In this document: in pieces, positions 59,966 to 64,000 of the stretch
Position numbering within the stretch: position 1 is the first letter of the stretch
Layout: each line of letters opens with the position of its first letter
From: Brachypodium distachyon
Lineage: Eukaryota; Streptophyta; Magnoliopsida; Poales; Poaceae
Reading direction: 5' to 3'
DNA length: 64,000 nt
Assembly (NCBI RefSeq): GCF_000005505.3
Contig: NC_016131.3
Location: forward strand, 61,179,355 to 61,243,354
Program-made: the position numbers and the translations under genes
The notes under the pieces: model-generated
Databases searched by the model: none
What the model was told of the DNA's origin: nothing
Seen by the model: only the letters and a program-made list of their open reading frames with translations

Positions 59966-60402
59966 TGTTTTTTTTTCAAAAAGGAGCTTGAAACCTCCGC
60001 ATCAAAATGATGCACACAACCATATTTTATTAATTTACAATGATCCAAAAATCCAAATCCACTAAACTATGCCTACAAGCCTCATGAAGAGGTGGCCATT
60101 ATCAAGGCCGTATGCCCCGATCGCATACCATCACCTAACATCGAAATCCGGAACCCGCACTGGACACAACCGGTTAAGCTAATCCTTAGCGTGCGCCGTC
60201 TGCTCACGCTTCAGAATGAGCTACCACCATCTTCCACCAACTGATCTTTAGGATAAGGATCGAAGCAATGCAACTTGTCAGGCCTGGCAACGACAGGCAA
60301 TGTTCCAAAATGTTGCCCCCAAGAGGGAGAACGACACTGAAAGTGTCGTCATCGTCCGATCCAGGAGACCTTGATCTAGGAAAAAAAAGAAACATTATCC
60401 CT
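59966..60402 (-). mobile_element. 437-bp retroposed insertion downstream of copy B
   Basis: Comparison with the 3' flank of copy A shows an extra segment bounded by GTCATGCA at 59958-59965 and 60403-60410. It begins with a T run and CAAAAAGGAGCTTGAAACC, and contains CCTACAAGCCTCATGAAG. This fits a short, reversed non-LTR (LINE-type) 3' end, but no protein motif is left. The eight-base repeat may be a target duplication. Confidence 0.55.
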
Positions 60403-60431
60403 GTCATGCACCATACTGGAATGAAACATAA

Positions 60432-62686
60432 TTAGTGGAGCCTGATGGAAGCAACAGATACCCCTCCAATCCGATTCCGGATGTTGCTGGTGCTGTTGTT
60501 CCTTGGCTTGCCATTGAGTTGTCTTCTCCTCTCTTGCTTCGGCAGGTCTTGTGGATCCAGCAATTTTATTGTTCGCTGCATCTTTGCTGCATTGTTGCAT
60601 CGAATTAGCGTCACTGTTTATCATATATTAGTGTGTTGTCATCAAAACTATCCACCCGTAACTTCTGTATATCATCTAATCCTAGATAGTCATTCAGATT
60701 AACATATAAAGATCTTAATTAATTAGAACGGCCGGGTAGAGAAAAGCATAGGACTATACGAATTAAAGTTCTGTTGTAAAATTTCCTGGCCCTGCAAAAA
60801 TTAAAACAAAAGACATATACGCACCATCATTGTCTTCTTGATAAGCGTCTTGAAGCTTTCGCTTAGTACCCTCAAGCTTGGTGTTGTTTGCAAAATCTAG
60901 CTTTGCCTTGACTGAGTTTTGGTCACACTGAGTCGATGAGTGCTGTGTAACCATTGAATTTTTTTCGAATAATAGTACAGATATCCCATAAGCATGCATG
61001 TTAATTCAGCAACACAATATTTAGTATGCTTACATTGGGCATAATTGATTTTGGTCTTCTTTGAGTTTGACCCACCGAGATACCTTCCCGCTGCTTAGGA
61101 CTGACAATGGAACCTAGCGGCTCAGAATGCAACCTAGGCGGTCTTCCAGGCCCAAATGCTGCATTTGAAGGCGTCCTTTGTGCCTCCGCCGTGGATTGAT
61201 GACGGCTTCGCCAGCCGGGCAGCTGTGACTGCCTCACTACAGAATGATCAAGCATCCTACAATTCTGTTTTCGATCAACCTGTTGGCCCATTGGAGGCTG
61301 CCTCTTGACTAACTCTTTGTTTGTAGGATACTGTTGACCGCCATCCTCTTTGGCATTGGGTATAATGTCTGCAGAGAAATTTACAAGGGAATTGAAGCAA
61401 CTATGTCAATACAGCTGATAACAAAAACAATAACAACATGCATGAGATCAAGGAAGCGCAGTTACTTACTTCTCTTCCATCATCATCTATTCCATCGAAG
61501 AACTTTGAAACCGAACCAAAGTTTTCAAGAGCAAGTGTCAGATCGCTTGTAGAAGGTGTGAAATTCAAATAACCCTAGACAGAGTAACAAGCTGATTGCA
61601 GCCAGTACCTCGGATAGGTCTACGAAGGTACACGGTTTGACAAAAAGGGCAGCCTCATCCATGGGAGGGCAAGGCAACCCTCCTTCTTCCTGTTCCAAGC
61701 AAGAAGGATCCATTGACCGTGGAGTATGATCTGTGAATTGGTTTAGCAAGATCATGTTAGGGCGCCCCATCTATAATAAACATCAATTCAAGTTCTAAAA
61801 GAAGATCATCGAATCTGCATTCCTACCTATAGTGGCAGCTTCATTGTTCGTCGACTCATTAACTTCCGCCTGCCAACCTCTAGAATGTGTGTCAAGCATA
61901 GTGCAAAGATTTTAATACTAGAAAATAAGGGGTGAAAAAAATACGAAACAGATGACTGCGTGAAAATTAAGTAAAAACTGTCAAGTTCGTGTGAAGATAT
62001 CAAATACTTACTCAATGAGCGATCGAGCGAGTTCCCGAATCTTCTTCGAGACATGATTACGCAGAGGTTGCACGGCCTTTACGATGTCTGTAACCTATAT
62101 ATGACCAGTCCATATGTATGAACAAGAGCAATTGACGAAGTAATGAACCAAGCGTAAGCACAATTTCAGCAAGGCGCGCTTACCTTGATGGTGTCCACCG
62201 TGAATTTCAGAAGCTGCAGCCTCCGGAGCAGGTCGAGCAGTTCGTCCTCCGACTGCAAGAAAAGAAAACCGAAGCAATACAATCAGTACCTTTTGTTGGT
62301 TCTTCGTAAATGCCGACACCATGGACAGACGCAGTGATAGGTAGTATAGCAAAGTGAGAGAGAACCTTCTGTTTGTTCCTGGAAAGGGCGACCTTGACGC
62401 GAATGGCCTCGGCGACGACTGGGTCGTCGCTGTCGCGGTGAGGGGCGACGGCGGGGCCCTCGGGGAGGAGCGGCGGAGAGATGTCGGCCGCCAAAACTGC
62501 CTCCTCAGTAGCCCGAGGAAGGACGGTGTAGAGGCGCTGGGCAATGGCGTCACGCCGCGCGCGGAGGCCGTCGGGGTTGTCGGCGGCGGCGACTCGGATA
62601 GCGGCGTCGATGGCGTCGAAGATGCTGGCTCGCGAGCTGTTGAAGAACACGCGCCAGTACTCCAGGGACTGCGGCGGCGGCGCCAT
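60432..62686 (-). CDS. MED26C: MED26c-like Mediator subunit, copy B
   Basis: Nine exons can be joined in frame to 430 residues: 62686-62366, 62252-62184, 62094-62012, 61879-61827, 61730-61609, 61502-61466, 61368-61034, 60942-60825, 60586-60432. The start is MAPPPQSLEYWRVFF; an ATG seven codons upstream is also in frame. The TFIIS N-terminal-type domain (LLDLLRRLQLL, VTDIVKAVQPLRNH, IRELARSLIEGWQ) spans about residues 108-177. The C terminus is basic (AKMQRTIKLLDPQDLPKQ). Two splice sites differ from copy A. The exon 6 donor carries a 5-bp insertion and works only with a donor 4 bases further on. The exon 8 acceptor has lost its AG, and a new ACACAG nearby restores phase. It has its own copy of the upstream region. 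Nuclear transcription role by family; functional status is uncertain. Confidence 0.8.
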
Positions 62687-63059
62687 ATCTTTGGGTGGAA
62701 ATGCCAACGAGGGATGAAAGCGAAGAGAGTCAAATTCGAATCAAATGATCCCCTTCTCTTTTTTCTTCTTCTCAAAAACTCAATTCCAATCAACCCGTTG
62801 CTCGCTTTCGAAACCCTTTTATGGCCTGATCTAGCCGTTCCAAAAAAGTAAAGAAATTACGTACTACTAGAGATAACAGCAGACGGAGAGGCGGACAGAT
62901 TTCACTTCATCACTCGGTGCCGGCCCTATTTGGTTTTCCTTCTTCTTTTAGATGCCACCGCGGTTTTCTTTTAAATTAGCCATTGCGGCGCGTACGTGGC
63001 ATCTAATTAACCTCCGTTTTTGCTCCAAAAAAAATTAACCTCCGTTTCTTTTAGCAATT

Positions 63060-63235
63060 GCGTTTCGCTCGGGCGGGGACGAGACTGCCAGGCGTGCGGG
63101 GCTGGGCGGGAGAGACTGGGAAATGGGAATAATGCCGCCTTCCAAATCCAATCTGGATTCTGATGCGGTGTGATGTCACGAGGAGGACGCGGATCGCGGA
63201 TGTCAGCAAAGGAAAGATGTGAAACGTAAAACTGC
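63060..63235 (-). promoter_or_regulatory. Upstream region of MED26c-like copy B, shared with copy A
   Basis: It contains the same ordered blocks as 40460-40625: GTTTCGCTCGGG, AATGGGAATAATG, GATGTCACGAGGA and GGAAAGATGTGAAACGT. This marks the far edge of the duplicated segment on the 5' side. Confidence 0.65.
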
Positions 63236-63370
63236 CATTGCATGCCTGCCTGTTCATCAGCGGGTTTTTGAGTTACTGGTTTCTACCGACTCAGCCCAAA
63301 ACATATAATATTTCCTCCATTTTATAAAAGTTGGTGTATTTGACGAGATTTTTTCGAATTGAATAGTATG

Positions 63371-63495
63371 TACTCTTTCCGTTCAATAAAGGATGTCTCA
63401 ACTTTGACTAAATTTGAATGCATCTATATCCTAAGTCATGTCTAAATACATCTAAATTTTGACAAACTTGTTCTTGTTGTTGGACGGAGGGAGTA
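63371..63495. mobile_element. Stowaway-like MITE
   Basis: The left end tactctttccgttcaataaa and right end tggacggagggagta are inverted repeats, with TA at both ends. Its interior (GATGTCTCAACTTTGACTAA) matches the MITE at 33364. A short partial MITE-like end lies just before it at 63310-63340. Confidence 0.82.
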
Positions 63496-64000
63496 ATTGT
63501 TTTGTTTTCGTCCATAGGCGCTGATCGGGACCACTTTTAGAGTACGCCCTGGGGCCTGTTAACCCCCAGGTCCGGTCCAGTTAAGCCGGAGAGGGGAAAA
63601 AGAACTCCACGCGACCAGTTCTGCTAATGGCCTAATTGCCACCCGACGGCCAGACAAGCCAAGCCAAGACAGAACAACCGCATCACACAAACACACACTG
63701 ATTGAAATCAAACTACGTTGGGAGGAAACAAGAGAGATTAGCAGACACCTCACCAACATCCAACAGGCCGCCTCAACAAGGTTACGTATCCGGGCGAGAC
63801 GGTGACTCACTTGCGCAGCCCTAGCACGGCAGAACGACGGCAGGGAGATGAAGCCGTTCGATAGTCATGTCGATTCTACCACACACACACCTGCCACATC
63901 AATCTGCAACGCCAGCACCAACATAACGACGTGCTGACTCAAAACTGGCTCAAATTGACTGATTAAGAGATAATACCGCTTCGAGGGATAACCTGGTATT
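63496..64000. other. Window edge, no gene recognised
   Basis: A moderately GC-rich stretch. An 83-codon minus-strand frame (63559-63810) shows no motif I recognise. Confidence 0.4.

Overview
The window looks like nuclear DNA of a grass, most likely a Pooideae cereal or relative (Triticeae, Brachypodium or oat type). The evidence is plant genes with GT-AG introns, GC-rich monocot first exons, many Stowaway-type MITEs with the CTCCCTCCGT terminus, CACTA elements with CTTTGCCGGCGGC subterminal repeats, and BARE/Angela-like LTRs. I assembled the exons by eye from splice signals, reading frame and family resemblance; no alignment was run.

Genes: a class B4 heat-stress transcription factor (+, 1728-3425); an O-fucosyltransferase-like protein (-, 5015-8794); a tRNA-Ala(AGC) (+, 8950-9022); a CDPK-related kinase, CRK (-, 20833-28397, 11 exons, 592 codons in frame); and two MED26c-like Mediator subunit genes (-, 37968-40145 and 60432-62686, nine exons each). 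Two broken partial MED26c copies lie between the two complete ones.

Transposon layout: a LINE 3' end (3947-4531); a Harbinger-like TIR element with a very GC-rich core (9245-10203); a degenerate LINE (10300-12075, -); and a complete Ty3/gypsy element with CATTC target duplications and broken ORFs (12621-20368). Introns of the CRK gene hold two Stowaway MITEs and one hAT-like MITE. The stretch 29.8-35.1 kb is a mosaic of a degenerate LTR, an 836-bp CACTA derivative, MITEs and a Mutator-like foldback. A 5.4-kb non-autonomous CACTA element (42654-48077) carries a hairpin tandem repeat, transposon-gene remnants and an LTR fragment between two copies of the same ~245-bp sequence. A BARE/Angela-like LTR lies at 49312-50798.

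The most interesting part is 37.7-63.2 kb. A MED26c-like gene, with its promoter and 3' flank, has been duplicated repeatedly in the same orientation. One partial copy is split by a solo LTR that itself carries a SINE. Another carries a 294-bp LTR element of the SMART/TRIM type inside exon 5. The complete copy at 60-63 kb has lost one ancestral splice acceptor and altered one donor, yet nearby replacement sites keep an uninterrupted 430-codon frame.
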